Assembly (NCBI RefSeq): GCF_026248825.1
Contig: NZ_CP110973.1
Location: 4,547,501 to 4,611,500, forward strand
DNA: 64,000 nucleotides
Source: Larkinella insperata
GTDB taxonomy: Bacteria; Bacteroidota; Bacteroidia; Cytophagales; Spirosomataceae
Direction: 5' to 3'
Shown in pieces: positions 36,511 through 44,019 of the stretch (its first letter is position 1; every line of letters begins with the position of its first letter). Both the position numbers and the translations under genes were made by a program. The notes beneath the pieces were generated by a model. The model made no database searches and was not told the DNA's origin. It worked only from the letters and a program-made list of their open reading frames with translations.

Positions 36511-37764
36511 TTACTCCGCTTCGCCCTGGAGCATCAGCGCGCCCACGGTAACATTCGAGGTTTCATCGATCAAAATAGCCCCGCCGTTCACCCGGTTTTG
36601 GGTATACGGGTCAAAGCTGATGGGTTTCGCCGTTTTGATAATCACTCTGGCTACATCGTTCAGTTTGAGTTCTTCGACGTCTTCGTTTTCTTCGTACGTA
36701 TTGACGTTCAGCTGATAAACAATGTCGCGGATGGCGCAACGGGTCCGGAACGTGCCGTGCTGCAAGGTGTATTTGCTACCGACTTTCAGGGCCTTTGTAT
36801 CCATCCAGCAAAGCATCGCTTCGACGTTCTGACTAACAATCGGCTGGTTGTCAGATTTGACGATGAGGTTACCCCGGCTGATGTCCACGTCGTCGGCCAG
36901 ATGCAGAACAACCGACATGGGCGCAAACGCTTCGTCGTAGTGCGCTTCGGCAATTTCGATGGCGTCGATGGTCGAGGTTTCCCCGGTGGGCAGAACCGTC
37001 ACGGTGTCGCCTTTGCGGAAAATACCGCTGGTAATTTTGCCGGCGTACCCCCGGTAATCGTGCAGTTCAGCGGTCTGGGGCCGGATCACGTACTGAACCG
37101 GAAAACGGGCATCGGTCAGGTTTTCGTCCTGATCAAGTACGACGGTTTCGAGGTGGCTCAACAAAGGCTGGCCTTCGTACCAGGGCATGTGGGTCGATTT
37201 GTCCACCACGTTATCGCCGTTCAGGGCGCTCAGCGGGATGTAGGTCACCTCGCCAAAATTCAGCTTCTGAGCCAGTTCGTTGTAGTGAATGCAGATGTTG
37301 GAGAAGACGTCCTGCGAATAATCCACCAAATCCATTTTGTTGACGGCTACCACAATGTGCGGAATGCCCAGCAGCGACGCAATCAGCGAATGCCGACGGG
37401 TTTGTTCCACCACGCCGTGACGGGCATCGATCAGGACCACGGCCAACTGGCAGTTGGAAGCGCCCGTCACCATGTTGCGCGTGTACTGAATGTGCCCCGG
37501 TGCGTCGACGATGATGAATTTGCGCTGGGGCGTCTGGAAATACCGGTAAGCCACATCGATGGTAATTCCCTGTTCGCGTTCGGAGCGCAGACCGTCCGTC
37601 AGCAGGGCCAGGTCAATTTCTCCCTCATCGCGGCTTTTGCTGGCGCGTTCGATGGCTTCAAGCTGGTCGGCCAGAATGGATTTGGAGTCATATAACAGGC
37701 GGCCGATGAGCGTGCTTTTGCCGTCATCAACACTGCCCGCGGTAATAAATCGGAGGAGGTCCAT
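36511..37764 (-). CDS. cysN: sulfate adenylyltransferase subunit 1 (GTPase)
   Basis: 417 residues. EF-Tu-like GTPase with P-loop TAGSVDDGKSTLIGRLLYDS, G2-G3 DAPGH and G4 NKMD (VAVNKMDLVDYSQDV). C-terminal beta-barrels end at DETSNVTVGALML. CysN couples GTP hydrolysis to CysD, which makes adenosine 5'-phosphosulfate. No CysC (APS kinase) fusion, unlike NodQ. Starts 2 nt after the frameshifted HEPN gene, which separates it from cysD, its obligate partner. Confidence 0.97.
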   Translation of the reverse strand: MDLLRFITAGSVDDGKSTLIGRLLYDSKSILADQLEAIERASKSRDEGEIDLALLTDGLRSEREQGITIDVAYRYFQTPQRKFIIVDAPGHIQYTRNMVTGASNCQLAVVLIDARHGVVEQTRRHSLIASLLGIPHIVVAVNKMDLVDYSQDVFSNICIHYNELAQKLNFGEVTYIPLSALNGDNVVDKSTHMPWYEGQPLLSHLETVVLDQDENLTDARFPVQYVIRPQTAELHDYRGYAGKITSGIFRKGDTVTVLPTGETSTIDAIEIAEAHYDEAFAPMSVVLHLADDVDISRGNLIVKSDNQPIVSQNVEAMLCWMDTKALKVGSKYTLQHGTFRTRCAIRDIVYQLNVNTYEENEDVEELKLNDVARVIIKTAKPISFDPYTQNRVNGGAILIDETSNVTVGALMLQGEAE

Positions 37765-37766
37765 AA

Positions 37767-38210
37767 TTAAACAATTGTATCGAAATCAATATGTTTGTAA
37801 TAAGTACTGGCCTTGGAAAGCCGATACTCCGTCAAATCGGATACGCCAGCAGCGATCATTTCCCGAATAATGTGTTCAATCTGCTGCTTTAACTGAGGCA
37901 AGCGAGTCTGAATCGTTTCAAAGACAATCAGCTTATCAACACCGACGTAGTCGTGGGCTAACATGTTACGGAACGCCTTGATTTGCTGCCATGGGATTAT
38001 TCCGTAGCGTTGTCTCGCTCTTCACTGAAACGATTGGCCTGTTCGCCAATGTGCAGTAAGTGCAGGAGACAAGCGTTAAAATCGTTCTGGCCGTTCGCTT
38101 CAAAAAACTCGAATGGATCGGAATAACCGTTCGAGTAAAGCGTGACTTTTTCGATAACTTCTAATAATCCGCAGGCAATACAGCAGGTCGTTGCTACTGC
38201 CGGGTCGCAT
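37767..38210 (-). pseudogene. HEPN-domain toxin (HepT/DUF86-like), disrupted by frameshifts
   Basis: No single frame covers this gene. From an ATG at 38210 the frame encodes MRPGSSNDLLYCLRI, then a second frame continues the family pattern LLEVIEKVTLYSNGY...HIGEQANRFSEE (about 38155-38010), and from about 38020 the first frame resumes with RYGIIPWQQIKAFRNMLAHDYVGVD to the stop at 37767. The latter holds the HEPN RNase motif Rx4HxY (RNMLAHDY), where Arg and His are catalytic and Tyr is the residue AMPylated by the partner antitoxin in HepT-MntA systems. The frame change at 38000-38021 is clear; that near 38155 is inferred. Neither site is a homopolymer. About 147 residues would be restored. 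Overlaps the MNT stop by 17 nt. Confidence 0.75.
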
Positions 38211-38484
38211 ATTTCACGTCTTTCATCGCCCGGTAGAGAATGATGGGTTCTGCAAACCGCTTTAGCATGACGTCGACCGGAATCTGCAAGTCATGCTGTA
38301 ACGTATCTCGTAATTGGATTACTTGCTGATAAGGAATGTCTTCTTCGACAATCACGTCGATATCGCGAAAGGCTTCATCCCTGGCAAATGAGCCAAATAC
38401 GCCAATCCGGTTTAACCCAAAACGGTCAACAATGCGGTTATTCTGCAAATACGTTTGAAACCGTTGAAAGTCGAGGGATTGCAT
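38194..38484 (-). CDS. MNT-type minimal nucleotidyltransferase (MntA-like antitoxin)
   Basis: 96 residues, the size of a minimal nucleotidyltransferase. Signature GVFGSFARDEAFRDIDVIVE: GS, then eight residues, then D-I-D; the family usually has ten (GSX10DXD), so the loop is two residues shorter here. Third metal Asp in PVDVMLKRF. In type VII toxin-antitoxin pairs this enzyme transfers AMP to a tyrosine near the RNase motif of the HEPN toxin and blocks it. It lies 18 nt after cysD and overlaps the HEPN gene, in the cys operon. Its toxin is frameshifted, so it may be an orphan antitoxin. Confidence 0.88.
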   Translation of the reverse strand: MQSLDFQRFQTYLQNNRIVDRFGLNRIGVFGSFARDEAFRDIDVIVEEDIPYQQVIQLRDTLQHDLQIPVDVMLKRFAEPIILYRAMKDVKYATRQ

Positions 38485-38502
38485 GTTGACTCATTTTCTG
38501 CT

Positions 38503-39414
38503 TTAAAAATACCCACCCTTCTTCCGGTCTTCCATCGCTGCTTCGGACACCTGATCATCGATCCGGGTTTCGCCCCGTTCGCTGATGCGGGTGGCCTGAA
38601 TTTCGGCAATGGCGGCTTCCAGCGTGTCGGCATCGGATTCAACAGCGGCCGTGCAGGAAATGTCGCCTACGGTCCGGAAACGCACTTTCCGCGTGACAAT
38701 CTGATCCGTTTCTTCCACCTGAATCACCCCTTTGGCCGTGGCCAGTAGTTTGCCGTCGCGCAGAATCAACTCGCGTTCGTGGGCAAAATAGATGCTCGGC
38801 AGGTCGATGTTTTCGCGTTTAATGTAATTCCAGACGTCAAGTTCAGTCCAGTTGGAAATCGGGAATACGCGGACGTTCTCGCCTTTGTGAATTTTACCGT
38901 TATAAATGTTCCAGAGTTCGGGGCGTTGCAGTTTGGGGTCCCAGGAGCCAAATTCATCGCGAACCGAGAACACGCGCTCCTTGGCCCGGGCTTTCTCTTC
39001 GTCGCGCCGGGCACCCCCAATGCAGGCATCAAACTCAAATTCTTCGATGGTATCGAGCAGGGTGAACGTCTGCAGGGCGTTCCGGCTGGCGTTGCGGCCC
39101 GTCGGCTCCTTCAGTTTCTTTTCCCGGATGGTGTCTTCCACGTAACGGACAATCAGCTTCTCGCCCAGGCTGTCGGCCAGCCAGTCGCGGAAGTCAAGCG
39201 CTTCCTGGAAATTGTGGCCCGTGTCGATGTGCACAAGCGGGAACGGGAATTTGCCGGGGCGGAAGGCTTTCCGGGCCAGATGCACCAGCGTGATGGAGTC
39301 TTTCCCCCCCGAAAATAGCAGCGCAGGCCGTTCGAACTGCCCGGCTACCTCGCGCATGATGTGAATCGCTTCCGATTCAAGTTGATCTAAATAATCAAGT
39401 TTGTAGGTACTCAT
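38503..39414 (-). CDS. cysD: sulfate adenylyltransferase subunit 2
   Basis: 303 residues. PP-loop ATP pyrophosphatase with LLFSGGKDSITLVHLARKA, VHIDTGHNFQE and the family end ERGETRIDDQVSEAAMEDRKKGGYF. Forms APS from ATP and sulfate, driven by CysN. Preceded by a palindromic repeat (39431-39507) between it and cysH. Length and motifs are fully standard. Confidence 0.98.
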   Translation of the reverse strand: MSTYKLDYLDQLESEAIHIMREVAGQFERPALLFSGGKDSITLVHLARKAFRPGKFPFPLVHIDTGHNFQEALDFRDWLADSLGEKLIVRYVEDTIREKKLKEPTGRNASRNALQTFTLLDTIEEFEFDACIGGARRDEEKARAKERVFSVRDEFGSWDPKLQRPELWNIYNGKIHKGENVRVFPISNWTELDVWNYIKRENIDLPSIYFAHERELILRDGKLLATAKGVIQVEETDQIVTRKVRFRTVGDISCTAAVESDADTLEAAIAEIQATRISERGETRIDDQVSEAAMEDRKKGGYF

Positions 39415-39430
39415 CGTATTCTCAGCTTAC

Positions 39431-39507
39431 CTCCGCGTTTCTCCGCTTAGCTCCGCGAAACCAGCTCTGGAAAACTATTTCGCAGAGTTAGGCGGAGAAG
39501 AGTGGAG
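39431..39507. repeat. Intergenic palindromic repeat, family A copy 2
   Basis: Arms 39431-39460 (begins CTCCGCGTTTCTCCGCTTAG) and 39478-39507 (begins TTTCGCAGAGTTAGGCGGAG) pair at 24 of 30 positions, most departures being G-U. It fills the cysH-cysD gap, so the cysH message carries this hairpin before cysD. Confidence 0.75.
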
Positions 39508-39519
39508 TTTAACAGCGGA

Positions 39520-40233
39520 TTATTTTGCGTGTAATCCACATTCTTTTTTCGAATTGTCTTCCCACCACCAGCGGCCGGCCCGGAAATCTTCGCCTTCCTG
39601 GATGGCCCGGGTGCAGGGTTGGCAACCGATGGAGACAAAACCGCGGTCGTGAAGCGGGTTGTAGGGCACATTATTCTTGCGCACATACCCCTTCACTTCG
39701 TCAAACGTCCAGTTCATCAGCGGGTGGAACTTGAAGAGTTTATGAACGTCATCAGCTTCCAGTTGCGTCATGCCCAGACGGTTCTGCGACTGCTCGGCCC
39801 GGATGCCGGTAATCCAGATTTTATTGCCCGCCAGCGCCCGGCCCAGCGGCTCCACTTTCCGGATAAAACAGCATTCTTTGCGGTTTTCGACCGACTCGTA
39901 GAAGCTGAAGGGCCCTTTGGCGCCCAGCATTTTTTCGAGCGGTTCGCTCTTGGGGTAATACGCTTCAATCTTGGTGTCGTAGCGGCTGTTGGTTTTCTGC
40001 CAGACCTGATACGTTTCGCCAAACATGCGGCCCGTGTCCAGCGAGAAAATCCGGATCGGGATGTTGTTGGCCAGAATCAGATCCGTAATGACCTGATCCT
40101 CGTAACCAAAGCTGGTTGAAAAGACAACTTGGCCCGGAAACAGCTCGGCCAGCGTGCGCAGGCTTTCCACTTCGCTTTTGCCCGCCAGCAGTTCGCTCAG
40201 GCTTTCCAGGGTGTAAGAAGGTTCTGCTATCAT
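39520..40233 (-). CDS. cysH: assimilatory adenylylsulfate (APS) reductase
   Basis: 237 residues. PP-loop-like fold with FSTSFGYEDQVITDLIL, SLDTGRMFGETY and C-terminal catalytic Cys in KKECGLHAK. Two cysteine pairs, KECCFIRK and GCQPCTRA, form the [4Fe-4S] cluster that marks APS reductases rather than cluster-free PAPS reductases. Thioredoxin or glutathione would donate electrons, giving sulfite. No APS kinase gene is present in the cluster, consistent with direct APS reduction. Start of the sulfate operon running left. Confidence 0.95.
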   Translation of the reverse strand: MIAEPSYTLESLSELLAGKSEVESLRTLAELFPGQVVFSTSFGYEDQVITDLILANNIPIRIFSLDTGRMFGETYQVWQKTNSRYDTKIEAYYPKSEPLEKMLGAKGPFSFYESVENRKECCFIRKVEPLGRALAGNKIWITGIRAEQSQNRLGMTQLEADDVHKLFKFHPLMNWTFDEVKGYVRKNNVPYNPLHDRGFVSIGCQPCTRAIQEGEDFRAGRWWWEDNSKKECGLHAK

Positions 40234-40285
40234 AGCGTACCTACGGGTTTGGCCCGTTATTATATTGAATTAAGCTATAGTCGCA

Positions 40286-41404
40286 CTAGTTGATGGCGAT
40301 GGGTTTGCCTCCCGACTGGGCCGAACGCCGGGCCGCATCCAGGATCTCCATCACGATCATGTTCACTTTCAACGATGACAAATCATCCACCGATTTAGTT
40401 TCACCGCGTACCACTTGCGCCAGATAATCAAACGGATCGCCCACGGGGGCGTCGGTTTTGGCGGCTTCGGTGGTTTGTTCGGCTTTATCCCCTTTCAGCC
40501 GGATGCGCATTCGGGTGCCGTCCAGCGTAAACACATACCCCGTCTCGCCGTAAACTTCCATGTCCTTGCGGCTGAACGGCCAGTTCCACGACGCCTGAAT
40601 CACCACCTGCGTTTTGGGGTACTCCAGAATAATGGTTGCGTCGTCGTCCACTTTCGGATACACGTCCGGTTTAATCTGTAACGTAAAGGCGCTGACCGTG
40701 CGCGGTTTTTCGCCTTTTAGCAGCCAGGTAGCCAGGTTGGCGCCGTAGCAACCAAAATCGAACAGCGCCCCCGCGCCGTTGGTCACCGGATCAGTCAGCC
40801 AGGCCACAAACTCTTTGTTCATCTGGGCCGGGCCATCGTGGCCGTCGTGCACCACAATCCGGCGGATGGGGCCGATGGCGCCTTCCTGAACCGCCATCCG
40901 GTGGGCTTTGTGGTTGCTGCCGTACCAGGTGGTTTCGTAATTGGTCAGCAGCTGGATGTTGTGCTTTTTGGCCAGCGCTTCCATTTCTTTTGCCTGTGCG
41001 ATGCTGACGGCCAAGGGTTTTTCCACCATGACGTGAACACCGCGGGGCGCGCAAACCTTCACCACGTTCAGGTGGTTGCTGATCTCGTTGAACGCCGTGA
41101 CGGCATCGGGGCGGGTTTTATCCAGCATTTCCTCCACCGTCGAATACAGCAGACGCTGCGGCAAACCGAACTCCTTCAAATACCGTTCGGCCACCTCCCG
41201 GTTCGGCTCGGCAATGCCCACCACCTCGATGTTGGGGTCGCCGGTTTGCCTGGCGCGGTTCAAGATCCAGCCAACGTGGGAATGCACCAATCCCACGACG
41301 CCAACGCGTACGGGTTTTTTCGTGGATTGGGCGCTCGTATTCATGCTCACGGTTTGGGCCAGCAGCCAAAGAAAAAGACAGGAAATGATTCGCGTGGTTT
41401 TCAT
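40286..41404 (-). CDS. exported Gfo/Idh/MocA-family oxidoreductase
   Basis: 372 residues with a Sec signal (IISCLFLWLLAQTVSMNTSAQ). Rossmann fold VRVGVVGLVHSHVGWILN and catalytic-pocket HVMVEKPLAVS (EKP motif) with VHDGHDGPAQ are those of the family. It oxidises or reduces sugars or sugar phosphates with NAD(P). Exported members are frequent in Bacteroidetes and probably carry a pre-bound NAD(P). It sits between metZ and cysH but is chemically unrelated to sulfur assimilation, so its placement may be chance. Confidence 0.88.
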   Translation of the reverse strand: MKTTRIISCLFLWLLAQTVSMNTSAQSTKKPVRVGVVGLVHSHVGWILNRARQTGDPNIEVVGIAEPNREVAERYLKEFGLPQRLLYSTVEEMLDKTRPDAVTAFNEISNHLNVVKVCAPRGVHVMVEKPLAVSIAQAKEMEALAKKHNIQLLTNYETTWYGSNHKAHRMAVQEGAIGPIRRIVVHDGHDGPAQMNKEFVAWLTDPVTNGAGALFDFGCYGANLATWLLKGEKPRTVSAFTLQIKPDVYPKVDDDATIILEYPKTQVVIQASWNWPFSRKDMEVYGETGYVFTLDGTRMRIRLKGDKAEQTTEAAKTDAPVGDPFDYLAQVVRGETKSVDDLSSLKVNMIVMEILDAARRSAQSGGKPIAIN

Positions 41405-41445
41405 CTGCTACGGGCCTCTATAAAAGATTACAAGTTAATTCGGGA

Positions 41446-42642
41446 TCATCCGGCAATGGCCGACTTAACAACTTCCGCCGACTTGGTGACGGCCTGTTCA
41501 AAATCCGCGACCAGATCATCACCGTCTTCCAGGCCCACCGAAACGCGGATCAGTCCTTCGGTGATGCCCAAAACCGCTTTCTCATCCGGTTTCAGTTTGG
41601 AATGCGTGGTCGTAAACGGATTGGTAACGATGGTGCGCGTATCGCCCAGGTTCGACGAAAGCGAAGCAATTTTCAAGGATTCGAATAAGGCTTTCACCCG
41701 TTCAAAACCGCCTTCCACTTCGAACGTCACAATGGCACCCCCCGCGGCCATCTGGCGCTGGGCCAGGTCGTACTGCGGATGGGAGGGGAGGAACGGATAT
41801 TTTACCGTGCGCACGTCCGGATGTTGTTCCAGGGCTTCGGCCAGTTTCAAGGCATTTGAGCAGTGGCGATCCATCCGGAGTTCGAGCGTTTCAAGGCTTT
41901 TCGACAGCGTCCAGGCGTTGAACGGCGACATCGACGGGCCGGTATGCCGGGCGAAAAACCGGATGGGCTGAATCAGTTCTTCCGGACCGACGATAATACC
42001 GCCCAGAACGCGGCCCTGTCCGTCCATGTATTTGGTCGCCGAATGCACCGAAAGGTCAGCGCCCAGATCGAGCGGGGTTTGCAGAATCGGCGTGGCAAAG
42101 CAGTTATCGACGTTCAGGATAAACCCGTATTTGTTCTTCAAACGAACCAGCATTTCCAGATCAACCAGTTCCAGACCGGGGTTCGACGGAGTTTCCAGGT
42201 ACACCATTTTCGTGTTGGACTGAATGGCGGCTTCCCATTCTGCTTCCGTCGCCGTGGCGTCAACGTACGTATACGTAATGCCCCATTTGGTCAGAATTTG
42301 GGAAATGATCTGGTGGGCTGAACCGAACAGAGCCCGGCAGGCCACGATATGATCGCCCGACTGGAGCAATCCGGCCATGCTCGCGAAAACGGCGGCCATT
42401 CCGGTTGCGGTGGCGATTCCGGCCTGGGCGTTTTCGAGCATACATACTTTATCGACAAACTCCGTAACGTTCGGGTTGGAGAACCGGGAATAGATGTTTC
42501 CCTCTTCGGTTTCTTCGAAGAGAGCTTTGCCCTGCTCCGCACTTTCAAACGTAAAACTGGAGGTCAGAAACAAAGGCGTCGAATGTTCGCGGTACTGCGA
42601 CTTCTTCGTCTGGATGCGGATGGCTTTCGTTTGTTTTTTCAT
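41446..42642 (-). CDS. metZ: O-succinyl/O-acetylhomoserine sulfhydrylase (cystathionine synthase family)
   Basis: 398 residues from ATG 42642 (a Met six residues upstream lacks support). PLP-dependent trans-sulfuration enzyme: Lys of the internal aldimine in LSVHSATKYMDGQGR, phosphate loop ATATGMAAVFASMAG, YLETPSNPGLELVD. Uses sulfide from the neighbouring pathway and activated homoserine to give homocysteine. N-terminus RIQTKKSQYREHSTPLFLT matches MetZ rather than MetB/MetC. The upstream intergenic region holds a family B inverted repeat. Confidence 0.9.
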   Translation of the reverse strand: MKKQTKAIRIQTKKSQYREHSTPLFLTSSFTFESAEQGKALFEETEEGNIYSRFSNPNVTEFVDKVCMLENAQAGIATATGMAAVFASMAGLLQSGDHIVACRALFGSAHQIISQILTKWGITYTYVDATATEAEWEAAIQSNTKMVYLETPSNPGLELVDLEMLVRLKNKYGFILNVDNCFATPILQTPLDLGADLSVHSATKYMDGQGRVLGGIIVGPEELIQPIRFFARHTGPSMSPFNAWTLSKSLETLELRMDRHCSNALKLAEALEQHPDVRTVKYPFLPSHPQYDLAQRQMAAGGAIVTFEVEGGFERVKALFESLKIASLSSNLGDTRTIVTNPFTTTHSKLKPDEKAVLGITEGLIRVSVGLEDGDDLVADFEQAVTKSAEVVKSAIAG

Positions 42643-42654
42643 GAATGAGAAGAT

Positions 42655-42737
42655 AGACAAAAGAGGTGAGACAAGAGAGAATAGACGAAAAGGTGGGAAA
42701 GCCGTCTTTTGTCTTTCATCTCATCTCTCGTGTCTCA
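42655..42737. repeat. Long inverted repeat, family B copy 2
   Basis: Core arms TGAGACAAGAGAGA (42667-42680) and TCTCTCGTGTCTCA (42724-42737) pair at 13 of 14, with partial pairing extending inward. The right arm includes the stop codon of the TauE/SafE gene. Shares the AGACAAAAGA...GACAAGAGAG pattern with 31567-31636. Confidence 0.7.
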
Positions 42738-43793
42738 TAAAACGACCGACAAAATATTACGCAAACTTACAATTATTACCACCACGCCCACCATAATCAT
42801 CATGGCTTTTATGGGCAGACGGTTGGCGAGCATAGCCGCAATGGGGGCGGCAATCATACCGCCCAGCACCAGCCCCAGGATAACTTGCCAGTGCGTCAGG
42901 CCGATCAGGGTGACGAAGGTCAGGGAGCTGGCCAGTGAAATAAAGAATTCCGCCAGGTTTACCGAGCCGATGGTGTACCGGGGGTGCCGTCCGCTGGCGA
43001 TCAGCGTCGAGGAAACAATCGGTCCCCAGCCGCCCCCGCCGATGGCGTCCATGGTGCCCCCAAACCAGGCCAGCAAACCGATTTTCTTGATCGGCTTTTT
43101 CTTGATTCGTTTTGCCAGGGCTTTCTGAATAATCAGAACGCCCAGAATGGCCGTGTAAACCGCTACGGCCGGTTTGATATAAACCGAATATTGTTCCAGC
43201 GACACCAGCACGTACGCACCCATGCAGGCACCAATCACACCCGGAATCAGGACGACTTTAAAGAGTTTGCTGTTGACGTTGCCAAACCGCAGGTGCATGT
43301 AACCCGAAACGCCACTGGTGAAAATCTCGGAGCTGTGCACGCTCGCGCTCACGGCGGCCGGACTCACGCCCACCGTCAGCAGCAGGGTGGAAGCCGTTAC
43401 CCCGTAGGCCATGCCCAGCGCCCCGTCGATCATTTGGGCGACAAAACCGCCCGCCAGGTAATACCAGAAGTCGTTGTTCAACTCCAGCGTGCTCATGACC
43501 AGGTTGAGCCGGTCGAGCGTCAGGTAACTGAACAGCAAATGGCCGACGATCATCAGCGCCAGGGCCGAAAAGATATAGATGGCGATTTCGGTACGGTTAC
43601 GCTTGCGGAGCAGAACGGAGCGGGTCGATGCGTCTTCGGCCAGATTGATGTCCGATTTCGGAAAAGCCGTACGCAACACCTCGATTTGCTCGGCGGCCGA
43701 CTCACCCTGAACCGTTACTTTCAATCCGTTTAAGTTCAGCCCCACGGGCAGGGAAGGTTCCGGCGAAGAGTCGGGTGCTGAGACAGGTTGCAT
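42735..43793 (-). CDS. TauE/SafE-family sulfite/organosulfur exporter-like membrane protein
   Basis: 352 residues. A cytoplasmic N-terminal extension of about 80 residues (LNLNGLKVTVQGESAAEQIE) precedes eight hydrophobic helices from IYIFSALALMIVGHLLFSY to IMVGVVVIIVSLRNILSVVL. Family motif LAWFGGTMDAIGGGGWGP is present, with the repeated GG pattern. The family exports sulfite, sulfoacetate or taurine and sometimes takes up sulfate. Upstream of metZ on the same strand and preceded by a promoter plus an attenuator-like hairpin, it fits a sulfur-regulated transporter. Substrate inferred from context. Confidence 0.85.
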   Translation of the reverse strand: MQPVSAPDSSPEPSLPVGLNLNGLKVTVQGESAAEQIEVLRTAFPKSDINLAEDASTRSVLLRKRNRTEIAIYIFSALALMIVGHLLFSYLTLDRLNLVMSTLELNNDFWYYLAGGFVAQMIDGALGMAYGVTASTLLLTVGVSPAAVSASVHSSEIFTSGVSGYMHLRFGNVNSKLFKVVLIPGVIGACMGAYVLVSLEQYSVYIKPAVAVYTAILGVLIIQKALAKRIKKKPIKKIGLLAWFGGTMDAIGGGGWGPIVSSTLIASGRHPRYTIGSVNLAEFFISLASSLTFVTLIGLTHWQVILGLVLGGMIAAPIAAMLANRLPIKAMMIMVGVVVIIVSLRNILSVVL

Positions 43794-43840
43794 AACTAAT
43801 TAGGTATATATAATTACTAGAGAATTCCCCTTATGAAAAA

Positions 43841-43859
43841 CGGCATTGTAAAAATGCCG
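43841..43859 (-). promoter_or_regulatory. attenuator-like hairpin in the TauE/SafE leader
   Basis: Perfect 7-bp stem CGGCATT/AATGCCG (43841-43847, 43853-43859) with a 5-nt loop, followed on the minus strand by TTTTT. It lies about 20 nt after the predicted start of transcription and 48 nt before the ATG at 43793, so it could stop transcription before the gene. Confidence 0.5.
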
Positions 43860-43880
43860 CCGGGTTTTTGAAATATTCTG

Positions 43881-43911
43881 CAAAGGTGGGTAATCTATTG
43901 GATTAAAGCAA
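43881..43911 (-). promoter_or_regulatory. promoter for the TauE/SafE gene
   Basis: TTG (43911-43909), exactly 20 nt, CACCTTTG (43888-43881), one base off TAnnTTTG. It lies just downstream of the subtilisin terminator. Confidence 0.5.
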
Positions 43912-43956
43912 GAAAACGAAACGCAGAATTCCACAAGGCAATTCGGCCAATATAAA

Positions 43957-43992
43957 TTTTCCAATCAGCGAACCGGGCCGCTGACTGGAAAA
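43957..43992 (-). terminator. Rho-independent terminator after the subtilisin gene
   Basis: Arms 43957-43970 and 43979-43992 (TTTTCCAATCAGCG and complement) pair at 13 of 14, loop 8 nt, ending in AAAATTTATAT on the minus strand. It lies 28 nt after the stop at 44020. Confidence 0.75.
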
Positions 43993-44019
43993 CGGTCCGA
44001 AAATTCTATTTCAGCGGAC

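Noticed and set aside
37997..38024. Programmed ribosomal frameshift in the HEPN gene
   Set aside because: No slippery heptamer, and a second frame change is also implied, so mutation is more likely.
42643..42734. SAM riboswitch upstream of metZ
   Set aside because: The region is a simple A/G-rich inverted repeat shared with another locus and lacks the multi-helix SAM core.
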